Source of the DNA: Oikopleura dioica | Lineage: Eukaryota > Chordata > Appendicularia > Copelata > Oikopleuridae | Assembly: GCA_907165135.1 (NCBI GenBank) | Contig: OU015568.1 | Coordinates: forward strand, 6,332,501 to 6,396,500 | DNA length: 64,000 bases | Direction of reading: 5' to 3' | Part shown: piece by piece, positions 14,148 through 24,510 of the stretch | Position numbering within the stretch: position 1 is the first letter of the stretch | Layout: the number at the start of each line of letters is the position of its first letter | Notes under the pieces: generated by a model | Told to the model about the DNA's origin: nothing | Databases searched by the model: none | The model's input: only the letters and a program-made list of their open reading frames with translations | Made by a program: the position numbers and the translations under genes

Positions 14148-17100
14148 ATGAAGGTATGTATCCAACACTATCATCAGCAATTCAACTGTGGGTAAGTAAA
14201 AGCTAAAGTTGTTGAATTCAACAACTCGAGATAAACGACTCGCATTTATGCTTTTTTCGGTCATTTTCGTGTCAAATTTTCTTCATCCCTTTTTCCAATT
14301 AACATTTTATCGTCACTTTTATACAGTAAGATGCATTACAGCTCGATTGAGTCATTTTGGAACGAATCCAATGCGCCGAAATTAGCACAAACGAACCACT
14401 TTCTTGAAAGTGAAATCTCCAATGCTTGATTTTCTTCATAAAATCGATAAATTTTCTTTTCTATAGAAATGATTTCAAACTTACTTTTTTCAGAATTTCT
14501 TGTAGAAAAGGTGAATAGATGAATCTTTGAAATAGGAATTCAAAATCAATATTTGCGTAATATGAATTCAATATATTCAAATAATGTTACATTGATTAAT
14601 TTTAGATTGCTATAATGTAAAGCCGCGTAGCGGCTTTTCTAAAAATAAAGCCACGAAGCGGCTTCGCTAGAATAACAAGTTCAAGCAGAAAAATATTCTA
14701 GCGAAGCCGTTTCGCGGCTATATTTCTTAAAAAAGCCGCTACGCGGCTTTCCATTATTGCTTTTTTGGACCCTGACTCAGGTTTTAACACATGTTGTCAC
14801 GCAGTAAAGAAGCCAACCCGAATTATGTTGACTTCATGTATAATTGCACACAGTTTTCTTGAAACCAAGCAATTAGCTTTTGATGATTTGATGAGCCAAG
14901 GGATTTTTTATGATAAAATAAGGCAGGAAAGAAAAACTTGTTGAAAGAAACACTTTGCGATCGTAAACTTCCCCCGGGCGACCCTGACCGTCCGATTGAC
15001 TTGGTGCTTCTGCGATTGAGCTTGATGCAAATCGAAATTTCTAGCAGAATGCGAAAAATGCCGTTAATCTGTTTACGACCATAACAACGCTGAAAGATCA
15101 TTCTTTTATCATCGATTTTGATCAGTAATAACAACTGTTCATTTAGTTCGACTGTAAGGTCTGCCAAGTTCTACAGTTTTATTTGCCAGCTGTGGCGAAG
15201 GAAATTGTATGCTTCAACTGTGAAAGAAAATTTAACATCACCAATAACAGGTAAAATTGTCAAAGAAGGGAAAAAGAAAAATGAGAACTCGAGCTGGAAG
15301 AGAATAGCTCGTTGTGTCCAATCAACCAAAATCGATAAAAGAGACCGCCATTGGGATCAGTGATGCGACAAAAGAAACAAAAAACAATTCAGCGTTTGCT
15401 GAAAATGACCAATTGTTTGTTTGAATTGAAGCTTGAACTTGTAGTCGTTTTTTTTCGCCGCTGTAGGAATACAGTAACATCAGGATCGAAAATTTTTCCA
15501 AGTTTTCAAATGCGAATTCGCGCAAGATCAATGTTTATTGATCGACTCATTCTCAAATCGACATAAAATGGCCTTTTGAGGTGACAGCTCGCTTTTTATG
15601 GCGGCTCGGGTTATTGTTACAACGAAACTCACACCATTTTTTTCTGCCTTAGCAGCGTCTTTTGATTGAAATTACAGCCCCTTCCAGTTGAAATTGATAA
15701 TAAAACAGGGGGTCCTCTAGTTCACTCTTGACTTGATGCATGTGTCCCCTAGTTCATCCCGCCCACGCAGTAGCGTTGCTAGGTAGACGATGATTTAGGG
15801 GACACAAGCATCAAGTCGAGGATGAACAAGGGGAAGCCCTATTTTATTCGATCGTCAAATTCTAAAGCTAACATCATTCTAGTTTTCGTAGAACAAGTCC
15901 AGTCGAATCATCCTCCCGCCCATCTACCCCACTGCCAATCACAAACGGAAATCCACATCATGAAAGCAATGCATCCCAAGAACACGCACAACCCTACGAA
16001 TTTATCCCTCCAAAACCTCCCGTCGATAGGGTTCGAAATCAGCTAGGCGAATTCACCAAGGCCAAGGAAGAAGTTGAGAAGAAAGAAGAGCCGTCTCTGA
16101 AAAGAAACTCGCATATTGAAACGAATGGAACGGATCACGAAGAAGAAGAATATCACTCCAATACAAGTACAGAGGATGTTTCCAAGCGCGGTCGAAAGGT
16201 TTCCTCCCATTTTAGCGCCATTTTTTCAATATCAAAATCTAGCGCAAGAAAACCGAGCGTCTAGTCCAACTAGAGCAGCACGAACTCGAACAATCGAGCC
16301 AGAAACGAACAAAGTCCGAATCCTCTCCCTCCGTCAGTTTCCGCAACTCGCCCATGATTCCCACCCAGCCCCATCCAAACAACACTTGTGGCGGTTGCGC
16401 GAAACGATTAAATACTATTCCAGATTTTAAAACAACGACGACGAAATGTATCGACTGCATTCGCTGGTTTTGGTGAGTCAAAAACGCTCTCTGCCTTCTT
16501 ATTAGGAAATCTTGTAGCGTCCAATGTACGGAAGACTTTTTAATGAAAGAAGAAGGCAGCGAATATTTCGTCTGCAAGGTCAAAAAGCGCTGCAATCCAA
16601 CAGGTCTCCTTATCCTCTCCCTCAAAACATTCCCTAACTAAAAATTCAGCGAGAGGTCGAGCCAGACTCAAACACTCCCCAGACAAAGCGGAATCGAAGC
16701 CTAAGATCGTCAAGAAAACAATCAGTTCGGAACCGACCGCGAACGGGATCAAAATACGCAACTGGGCCAGTCGCCCTGTAAAAAGACGACCAAAGAAGAG
16801 AAACAACTTTCCAGCGTTGGGGACGATCATCTGTTGCGATCACGAATGGTGTACGTACACCTTGACAATCACAGCTGCAAATCAACGGAGGGCGAAGACC
16901 TGCTTGAATCTTCACACAAAAAGATGCCTTGAAAATTTCAAGGTCAGAAACAAAAACATGCTCGTTATAATGATTTTTGTAGAATGGTCGGCGCTTGGAC
17001 TACAACCCGAATGGAAAATCGACGTATGTTGCGATCAGTAAATTCGGCCTAGGCCACCAATCGGCGATAAAAACTGAACCATTGGCGAATATTCAAGGCC

Positions 17101-17437
17101 AGTATCACCAAGAACAAACGAGTAAGCTGCCGGAACAAGTGCCACTTTTTGGACTCAAGAAGGAAATCATGGACGAAACTACAAACATAGAAGAAATTGA
17201 TGAAGATGATTGGTCGACAGATGAAGAAGGTGGCTCGTCAGCAGATGAAGAGCAGCAAAGGTAAGAGAAGACTAAGCAGCTGATCTGATGAAGAGTTACA
17301 GTGATTCGCCACCGTACATGACCGAGCTAGATATGCTGCCCGAACCCGCGACGCATCCAGAAGTTCCAGTGCCCGTGAATGGCGGGATTCCAGTGCCCAC
17401 AAACGGCGTCCTCCCCGAGCCCGACCTCGTCAACTGA
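14148..17437 (+). CDS. Cys-rich, acidic, probably nuclear protein (unrecognised family)
   Basis: Exons 14148-14191, 15892-16198, 16243-16472, 16518-16603, 16650-16942, 16983-17260 and 17302-17437 join in phase to about 457 residues. The start ATG (MKVCIQHYHQQF) is chosen because only this frame has the right phase for exon 2; it is the least certain part. Features in order: Pro/Ser-rich N-terminus; acidic/basic stretch (HEEEEYHSNTST, GRK|RKKTERL); a Cys cluster CGGC..CIDCIRWFCVQC..FVCKVKKRC with C-x2-C-n-C-x2-C-x3-C-x2-C spacing, likely zinc-binding; a basic segment ending in VKRRPKKRNN, a nuclear localisation candidate; a second Cys/His cluster (IICCDHEWC..KTCLNLHTKRC); the acidic EIDEDDWSTDEEGG; and a Pro-rich end. 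I do not recognise the family. The Cys spacing recalls RIM/rabphilin or PHD fingers without matching either. Intron 1 (1.7 kb) holds a MITE core and a 117-bp palindrome. Confidence 0.6.
14614..14802. mobile_element. MITE core: nested GCCGC hairpins plus right arm
   Basis: AAAGCCGCGTAGCGGCTTTT, a second small hairpin of the AGCCNCGAAGCGGCTTCG type, a spacer, then both hairpins again in inverse order and GGACCCTGACTCAGG. The left CTGAGTCAGGG arm is missing. Lies in intron 1 of the Cys-rich gene. Confidence 0.8.
15714..15830. repeat. 117-bp palindromic repeat around TTGATGCTTGTGTCCCC
   Basis: CTTGACTTGATGCATGTGTC followed by CCCTAGTTCATC is matched about 60 bp later by its inverted complement with few mismatches. 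It lies in the long first intron just before the 15892 exon. Probably a small solo element. Confidence 0.7.
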
Positions 17438-18306
17438 ACGATAGCTGTCTCTATATAAATCTATTACTATTCGATTTTCGATGCAAAACTCAAAGTTTTC
17501 AAAGTTTTATGAAAAGTATAAAATACATGAAATATCTCATTTATAGTTCAGTTTTGTTGATTTCAAGATCAGTAAAGTTTGACAATTTGGTTTCTTGAAA
17601 ACAGAGATTGGTCAAATTGATATTTGCAACTTAAGTGTTCGTTGATTTCAGGAGAAAAAAACAATCAGAAAAGTCTCAAGATTTCATCTTCGGATAATTC
17701 GCCCGTAGCCCGTAGCGAAGCTTGTAATCGCGTGTGATCTTCCTACTTCCTGAATCGCTAAGCCAGACTCCATTCTGGGCCTATCTAAGAACATGCAAGT
17801 GGAATGTTAATAGTTATGTCAAAAAGGCACCAGTACGGGCTCCCTCACTTTTGCAGATGCTTCGCGACCGCAAGAATTCCGCCGCTCACAAAAGGCGCAC
17901 TCCGCGATAATTGAACTGCTGTAATTGTACGTAATCACAGAACCAGGCTTGGTGAGAAAGAGCCTTTTCACGTAAGTTGTTGATTTTCGCGGAAATGTCT
18001 CTCGATTCTAGAACAAATCCCTTGATCCCACTTTGTTTTTATTTCAACTTCAGTCTTTCAAAAATCATAGAAGGCTTCAAAGGTCCAGCGCCAACGAAGA
18101 AAAAAGGTATGAAAGGGTTGAAAACGGAGCTTTTGAATATATTTTTTTCAGAAAGAATAAAGGGCTAGAGGTCAGTGCCCTCAAAAAATGCTGAGAACGG
18201 AGGCAAAAGATCCGTTTGCCGACCTTCCGGGGTCTAGGACTGGTTCGAGAGCAGGGTTTTTTTATTATGAATTTGTACAGTAATTATTGAACCGGGAAAC
18301 AGACAA
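17438..18306. other. Spacer upstream of the HCN-type gene
   Basis: Holds the 3' UTR of the Cys-rich gene and the 5' flank of the channel gene. An open frame at 17977-18168 (..KIIEGFKGPAPTKKK..) has possible splice sites around it (TTCAG at 18050, GTATG near 18108) and may be a 5' UTR exon. I cannot support it as a separate gene. Confidence 0.4.
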
Positions 18307-20638
18307 ATGACACTGACAGTAGATGGTGCCATCACCCACCGGAATTCAAATGTATCAATGTTAAGCTTTCGAGGGAACAGTAAATATCAGAATTATTCCA
18401 CAAGGGATCGCTTGGAAAATGAACAACAGCGCGTAAGTACTCCTTTTTTCAAGCCTGTTCTATCATCATTTCAGCTTGACGCTGCTCCAGCTTTCACGAT
18501 GCATCCGCATTCGACATTTCGCATCATTTGGGACATCGGGACTGTGATCATTTTACTCGTGAACGTGATCTTCATTCCTTATCAAATCGCGTTCTGCACG
18601 AGGCCGGAGCAACGGCGCGCGTACATTCATCTCTTCGCTTTTTCCGACTTTTGGTTTTTGATCGATATTCTCTTCAACTTTAAAACAGGTAAAAAAACTG
18701 TCAAAAAACAGCTTTTAACCTTTTTTAGGATTCCTGAAAGAAACAGCAATAGAAACAGAAGTCGTCTTCGACCCCGACGAAATCCGCGAAAAATACATCA
18801 AAGGCTGGTTCATCATCGATTTCATCTCGTCCGTGCCTTGGGATATTTGCCTGGGCCTGCTGCTTGGCACTGAAAATGACTCGAAGATCTTCCTGAAGAT
18901 TTTGAGAATGGTGAAGCTTCTCAAACTCATGCGGCTCTCCAGATTAACGAAGACGCTCAACCAGTGGGAAGACGTTCTCAGGTAGGTTCAAATCTCTTTC
19001 TGGGTAAAAAATTAATTCTAGCTTTCAATACGGAATTACAATCAACGGAACGGTGGTGAAGTTCTTCAAGCTGATTTCGTACATTCTCCTTTTCATCCAC
19101 ATCAACGCTGTGATCCTCTTCCTTGTTCCCTCAATGATGGATTTTCCCGCGCGAGAATATGACAATACTCCGCTAGAAAATGTTCTTGGACCTTCTTGGC
19201 CGTATTTGAGAAAGTTGGAAAACGAAGAGCCATTCATTCAATACAGGTGATTTTTCTCCGTCAATTGTTCTGACAACATCTCCTTTTAGTTGGTCATTTT
19301 TCAAAGCCGCATCAAACATGATGGTCATTGGATATGGTCGAAGCTTTCCTCTGTGTTTGGTAGACATGGGGATCGTCATGTGGTCCATGTTCTCCGGCTG
19401 CTTGGTCTTTGCCATCGCCATTGCCGAGATTACATCCTTAATCCATGCGTTGAACACCTCCAGCTCCCAGTACAAGGTACCTTTCTCTAAGAAATGGTTG
19501 AAAATAATGTTTTCAGGAAAAAATGACTGAAATGGACGAATACATGAATTTCTGCAAAGTCCCAATCGACCTTCGAAATCGCGTGCGAGACTACTACGAG
19601 GTTCGCTTCAAGGGAAAAATGTTCAACGAAACCGACATTCTCAACGAGTTGAATCCGCTTCTTCGCGAAAAGATCGTCAACTTCAACTGCCGGGCGCTGA
19701 TTAAATCCGTCGAGTTTTTGGCGACTGCTGATCCGGAATTCGTGGCCGAGCTGATCAGTCGACTGCAGTTTGAAGTTTACTTGCCAGGAGATGAGATAAT
19801 TACGGAAGGAGAAAAGGGCACTCATGTTAGTCTTTTCCTTTAATTCGTGAAATGAACATGTTTGTAGATGTACTTCATCAGCCAAGGATCCGTGCAAGTG
19901 AAGACGAAAAAGACTGGCAAGCCGATCATCCTCTCGGAAGGCGATCATTTTGGCGAAATCTGTCTTTTCGCTCCTAATTTGCGTCGAACTGCATCAATCG
20001 TCGGCCAACACACGTGAGTACCGGACTTTTTTACTTTTACTTTTACTTTTACTTTTTGTGGCTTGACCAATGAAAAGACGAGAGTCAAACGTAGGCGGAA
20101 AAGGAGAATTTTGGTTGGCCAAGGCATAATTCGATTGCTCTATTCATATCAATTTTTCAGCGTGCATGTTTACACCCTTTCCTCATCCGACTTCAACGAC
20201 GCCCTAAAATGGTATCCCGGAGAAAAGATCGAAATCCAAAAAGTGGCGATTGAACGAATGGACATGTTGCTCAACGAAATGAAGCGAAAAATGGACGGAC
20301 CTCAAGGCCGAACCTCGCTAAGCGCCGAAGTCATTTCCGACCTTCAAAAGTACCGAAACGTCCTCCAGGAGCAGAATCGACAAGCGCGGGCTAGCCAATC
20401 TGAGTTTGCTCAAAATCGCAAGTCGAAGAACAAAAGCAGCACTGCGAAATCGTTGCTCAGGCAGATGAACGACAACGAATCCATCAACGGTAAGAACTGA
20501 ACATTGAGCTTCAACCAACTGTTTTCGTCAGTGAACGTTCTGGCAGAACTGACGAAGCCGAAGGCGCAAGAAATTTCAACGTTTCAATTCAATGAAGGAT
20601 ACGAAGATCAACCATCGTCCAGTGATGAAGAAAACTAA
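18307..20638 (+). CDS. HCN-type cyclic-nucleotide-gated cation channel
   Basis: Plasma-membrane channel opened by hyperpolarisation and modulated by cAMP (family knowledge). Nine exons join in phase: 18307-18432, 18475-18688, 18729-18981, 19022-19246, 19290-19476, 19517-19825, 19868-20013, 20161-20489 and 20532-20638, about 631 residues. S1 begins near residue 56 (WDIGTVIILLVNVIFIPYQI). S4 is KILRMVKLLKLMRLSRLTK with regularly spaced basic residues. The pore has IGYGRSFP; HCN channels usually read CIGYG, and here the Cys is Val. The C-linker follows (DYYEVRFKGKMFNETDIL, NFNCRAL), then the cyclic-nucleotide-binding domain with GEICLFAPNLRRTAS, keeping the Glu and the Arg-Thr pair that contact cAMP. 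Length is short for the family because both termini are brief. An intron carries a TTTTAC run (about 20027-20056). A polyadenylation-like AATAAA lies near 20680. Confidence 0.92.
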
Positions 20639-20814
20639 TTGCTCTGTGCTGAAGAATTTTATTCAAAACTATCTATTTAATAAATTTTATTTATTTATCC
20701 AACAAAACAGAAGGTTTCCTTGCTTCTGACGAATCAAATTGCTTTCTTTCAACCTACATGTTGATTGAAGCTTTTGATTCGCTAATAAAGGGAACCATCT
20801 ATTTGTGTCCTGGC

Positions 20815-21032
20815 AAAAGCCTGAGTCAGGGGGCAAAGGAGCTTGGATGAAAAGCCGCGTAGCGGCTTTTTTAAAATCGAAGCCGCGCAGCGGCTTCGCC
20901 GAAATTGCAACTTAAATCTGATTTTGAACTAAGATTCAGATTGCAATCTCGGCGAAGCCGCTTTGCGGCTTCGGTTTAAAAAAAAAGCCGCTACGCGGCT
21001 TTTCATTCAAGCTCCTTTAGCCCCTGACTCAG
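20815..21032. mobile_element. MITE of the CTGAGTCAGG family, interrupted on its right side
   Basis: Left arm AGCCTGAGTCAGGGGGCAAAGG, paired GCCGC hairpins, right arm ending CCCCTGACTCAG. Its right tail is displaced by a second element (21033-21669); the remaining GTT of the expected CAGGTT end reappears at 21675. Confidence 0.85.
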
Positions 21033-21669
21033 ATAATTTCAAAAAAATTTTTGCGGGTCCGGAAATCATAAAAAATCTGAAAGTGCAGTTTTCTTCAGCT
21101 CGTCGAGACGAGTCGAATGATGGGTCAAACTTTTGATGACTCCAATGATTAACCGGTTAGCCGGCAATTTCCCGGAAAATACATTTCCGGTCGCCGTTTT
21201 TGTTCTAGAAATGCTAGAATGACAAAAAAAGCGGAAAACTGGTCCTTGAAGTTAGTTCTTCTGTGGGTGAAAAAATGAGAATCATATCTCTAACCATAAG
21301 ATGCTTATCACCAAAATTCTATTTTCTTATGAAAATGGGACCGAAAATTAGGAAGGTGCAGCAACAACGAAATACATACAAAATTTAGAATTTTTATCGT
21401 TAAAAAAAGTTTCGCTATATATTCGACCAATATCTTTTCGCCCACAGTAGAACTGATCATAAGGATCAGTTTCCGGGTTCATTCATCATCCTTTAAGAAC
21501 AAAAACGGCGACCGGAAACGTATTTTCCGGTAACCAGCCGGTTAACCGGTCAATCCTTGGAGTTATCAAGAGTTTGACCCACCATTCGACTCGTCTCAAC
21601 AAGCTGAAGAAAACTGCACTTTCAGAATTTTTACGATTTTCAGACCCGCAAAAATTTTTTTGAAATTAT
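21033..21669. mobile_element. 637-bp inverted-repeat element nested in a MITE, 5-bp duplication CTCAG
   Basis: Begins ATAATTTCAAAAAAATTTTT and ends with its exact complement. The arms stay near-identical for about 170 bp, through GAAAGTGCAGTTTTCTTCAG and CCGGTCGCCGTTTTTGTTC. CTCAG occurs directly on both sides (21028-21032 and 21670-21674). No transposase frame. Confidence 0.9.
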
Positions 21670-22023
21670 CTCAGGTTCGTGTCTGATTCAAGTTGGAATT
21701 TCTCAGACAGACGCATAAACAGTCTTTGAATTAAACAATTCAGTAGCTCAAGTGCTTTTGTTTTTGAAATTCGCAGGTGTTGTTTGAAACAAGTTCTGTG
21801 TTACTAGGCTCCATGGAACAAGTTTCAACGTGAAGTTTTTGCATAAATTAAGAATTAGCGTTTTATGCTAACTAGGCGCGCGGAGCTGTCATTCACTTTT
21901 CAGTTGGTACAACTTTAAAACTAATCATGCATTTTTTTTCACATTTGTCTCTCTAGAATCCGCGCTATTTACAGTAAGCTTCCAAAGTCCTGCTACCTAG
22001 CGATTTGTCGATCGTTCTTTCGA

Positions 22024-22262
22024 ATGTCCGAAAAGAATGAATTGTCAGGTAAAAATCATCGGAAAAAAACGGGTTTTAATTTTCAGCGTACTTCTGGGTC
22101 GCGACAGGACTTTTTGTTCTTTCGATCATAATCGTCATCATCTGCACGATTTTGAACTTCAAGCACGATGATTCGGAGCAAAATAAAGTGATGGATGTTT
22201 TGGAGAAGAAAAGTAATGCGCTGATCAACAATGTCAGGAAGGGTTTTTCGACGATTTGGTAA
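22024..22262 (+). CDS. Small single-pass membrane protein
   Basis: Exons 22024-22048 and 22087-22262 join in phase 1 to about 66 residues. After MSEKNELSAYF comes a strongly hydrophobic segment (WVATGLFVLSIIIVIICTIL) and then a charged tail with a VMDVLEKKSN helix. There is no cleavable-signal pattern, so a type II or tail-anchored orientation is possible. Family unknown. A MITE is inserted directly over the stop codon: its 9-bp duplication is TGGTAATGA, so both copies contain the TAA. Short introns and clean splice sites support a real gene. Confidence 0.6.
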
Positions 22263-22265
22263 TGA

Positions 22266-22448
22266 CTGGGCTCGGGAACCTGTGTTGAAATCCTGACTCA
22301 GGATTCCTGAGTCAGAGTCTGAAAGCCGCGGTTTGAAATTCCGGCGAAGCCGCCTCGCGGCTTCGGATTTTTAAAAGCCGCTACGCGGCTTTTCTTCTAT
22401 TATCTCTCAGACCCTGAGTCAGGTTTTCTACACATGTTTTCGATCCTG
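22266..22448. mobile_element. 183-bp MITE with 9-bp duplication TGGTAATGA
   Basis: Starts CTGGGCTCGGGAACCTGTG and ends CACATGTTTTCGATCCTG, with a GCCGC hairpin core. TGGTAATGA lies at 22257-22265 and 22449-22457. This copy gives the clearest target-site duplication of the family. Confidence 0.88.
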
Positions 22449-22512
22449 TGGTAATGAATTGTCGGCTATTTTAAACGCAAAAAAAACCTGAAATAGCAAT
22501 ACTTCTTCCCAA

Positions 22513-22782
22513 ATGTCCAACAAGTTCAAATCCGCTTATTCGATGCACACTTGCAAAAGCCACCTCTCGGAAATAGAAGAAAAGGATTCAGAAGAAAACC
22601 TTCCTGATGAAGCACCGTCTGTACTGTCACATGATGTGATTGAAATTGATGTGGATCAAGTGGAGATAACAGAAGCGGAAAGCGTGGCGAACATTGGATG
22701 CGGACCGGAACGATTGTCTTCTTATATTCCCATGTTTAGTTACTATTCTTCCAAGCAGAATTCTGAGACGTTGAATAAATAA
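22513..22782 (+). CDS. Small acidic protein, unknown function
   Basis: A single-exon frame of 89 residues starting MSNKFKSAYSMHTCKSH, then an acidic middle (EIEEKDSEENLPDE, VIEIDVDQVEITEAES). It ends with overlapping TAA/AATAAA sequence that could serve as stop and polyadenylation signal together. No domain is recognised. It could be the 3' exon of a longer gene, but no upstream acceptor was needed to explain it. Confidence 0.45.
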   Translation: MSNKFKSAYSMHTCKSHLSEIEEKDSEENLPDEAPSVLSHDVIEIDVDQVEITEAESVANIGCGPERLSSYIPMFSYYSSKQNSETLNK

Positions 22783-23007
22783 AAATGTCTGTTGAATTTA
22801 ATTTTCTGGATTCCAATCTAGAGAAAGCGTTTCATTGAATCACAGCAGGGCTATCGGCTCAGTTGGTTCGGTCTAAGAATTTTGATTTCGAGAATTGGCT
22901 TCGACTGATTTCGTTTTCCCTATTTTGGCAGGAGTCAGGCTGTTATCAGGCCTGTGATATATTCACTTTTTCAAAAATTCTGAAATCGAATTGTGAAAGG
23001 GCGAAAA

Positions 23008-23855
23008 ATGGATCTTAAGAGGAGAGATGAAAGTTCTTTCAATCCTTCGTGGGCTCAAACTGGATATTGCATGGAATGTGACGGATTCAAGGATGATATC
23101 CACTGTCTCATGAAAGAGAAAATAACAGTTTGCTTCGAATGATAAGGACTTTGAATTGATCTTTTATCATCTGTAACTAAAAATAGCTAAACAATCAACA
23201 GCTTGTTCTGCGTAACATTAATTGAAATGTAATTTCTTTCGAAGTCCGTCGATAGCTACAAGAACTATCCAAGTTCATCTTATGGCGCTCATGCTTTTAC
23301 TAAGAAAAAGTTCGAATGCCCAGCAAATAAGTGTGGTGCTGAGAATCTTTCTCCTCGAGGCTTCTTCATCGGCTCTTGTTGCGATGATGCCAAGAAGAAA
23401 CAATCTGCAGGCCTGGGTTGACTGCAATTTGCAAATATTTCGAATTTATGTTTTCAATAATTGCTAATCCATAGTTGAAGAAAAAGCTGCTCATCTTGGC
23501 GTCGTCACAAAAAGATTCAAGGAAGCTTGCGCTGACTCTGAAAACCTTGAGAAAGCACTCAAAAATACAAAGGTGGATGTTGAAAACTTGAAGTTCTCGG
23601 TCCAAGCTGCACATGACTTATTGACATACGCAGGTACTATATTTATTTATTTTAGCTTGCTCCCTTTTAATTTCAGAACGACCCACTTGCAACGTCTGCT
23701 TCGAGTCGTTCAACGACAACGATCGTCAGGAATCCACTCTTCTGTGCGGCCATGTTGCCTGCTACAGCTGCTTGGCGAAACTTCTTCAGAAGCACTGCCC
23801 AACATGTCGAAAGGCATACACCGCCGAGCAGATCATCCGGCTGTACAAGAATTAG
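23008..23855 (+). CDS. C3HC4 RING-finger protein (putative E3 ubiquitin ligase)
   Basis: Exons 23008-23127, 23245-23416, 23475-23633 and 23677-23855 join in phase to about 209 residues. The N-terminal third is Cys-containing (GYCMECDGFKDDIHC, KFECPANKCG, GSCCDD), possibly another zinc site. A helical stretch follows (FKEACADSENLEKALKNT). The last exon holds a textbook RING: CNVC, LCGHVACYSC, CPTC, giving C-x2-C-n-C-x-H-x2-C-x2-C-n-C-x2-C. RING domains recruit E2 enzymes; the substrate is unknown. The first donor (GTTTGC) is weak and makes exon 1 the least certain. The gene converges on a possible minus-strand transcript, since AATAAA-like signals face each other near 23897 and 23932. Confidence 0.8.
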
Positions 23856-24021
23856 ATTCTTCCTGCTTTTCTCCGAATCTCAGAATTCGTCGAGAATAAA
23901 TGAAAAATACAAAAAAAATCGAGTTTATTGAAATTTTTTTTAATAATAGGGAAATCCGGTATAGATTCTAAGGAAGCAAAAAAGTTACAGTATAAATTCT
24001 TGGACCGGGGGGCGCGGAACG

Positions 24022-24330
24022 CTAGTATCTACAAAACCACGAAGTTTCCATAGACAGATCGTTATCGCAAAAAGGAAATTCTAGATCTGCCGCTGCTGCG
24101 CCAAGTCGCGGAGTAGCGGAGTTGCCAAACGCCGTGGCGGTGGTGCTGCTGCTGCATATTCTAAGTGAAATTCGGCTTCCTCCGATGACGGGTGCTCCAT
24201 CAACTTTGAAGTGTTTCGCCTTGGCCACTTGTGCACTCTTCAGATTCACTTTTATCAACTCAGCGCCAGTTCCCCGGACAGCTCTTGGGACACCTTATGC
24301 CACAATAATTATCAAAACTAAATGAAAGCG
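24022..24330 (-). other. Possible minus-strand exon(s), not resolved
   Basis: The minus strand has open frames with some coding character (AKAKHFKVDGAPVIGGS, and in another frame YAAAAPPPRRLATPLL ending in a stop) and a downstream AATAAA near 23932. I could not join them into one frame with confidence. Function unknown. Confidence 0.25.
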
Positions 24331-24510
24331 AAGAAATCAACAATCAAAACCTTGAACTACCGAGAAGTATTTTTTCTTAACCTTATCGTTTTGACTTTGA
24401 GGAGACGAGTCAAGTCTCAATCCCTTTCTGGTTTCGAATTTCTAATCCTCTCGGGTGCTACTGATTTCAGAATAGCAGGCTTACATTCAATAGAGAAAAA
24501 AGCAAGGTAG

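Noticed and set aside
17977-18168. Possible separate short gene before the HCN-type channel
   Set aside because: Only a 63-codon frame crossing likely splice sites; better explained as untranslated leader or chance.
22850-22925. tRNA-like sequence with an A-box-like CGGCTCAGTTGG
   Set aside because: No acceptable B box or acceptor and anticodon stems could be folded; at most a degenerate tRNA-derived fragment.
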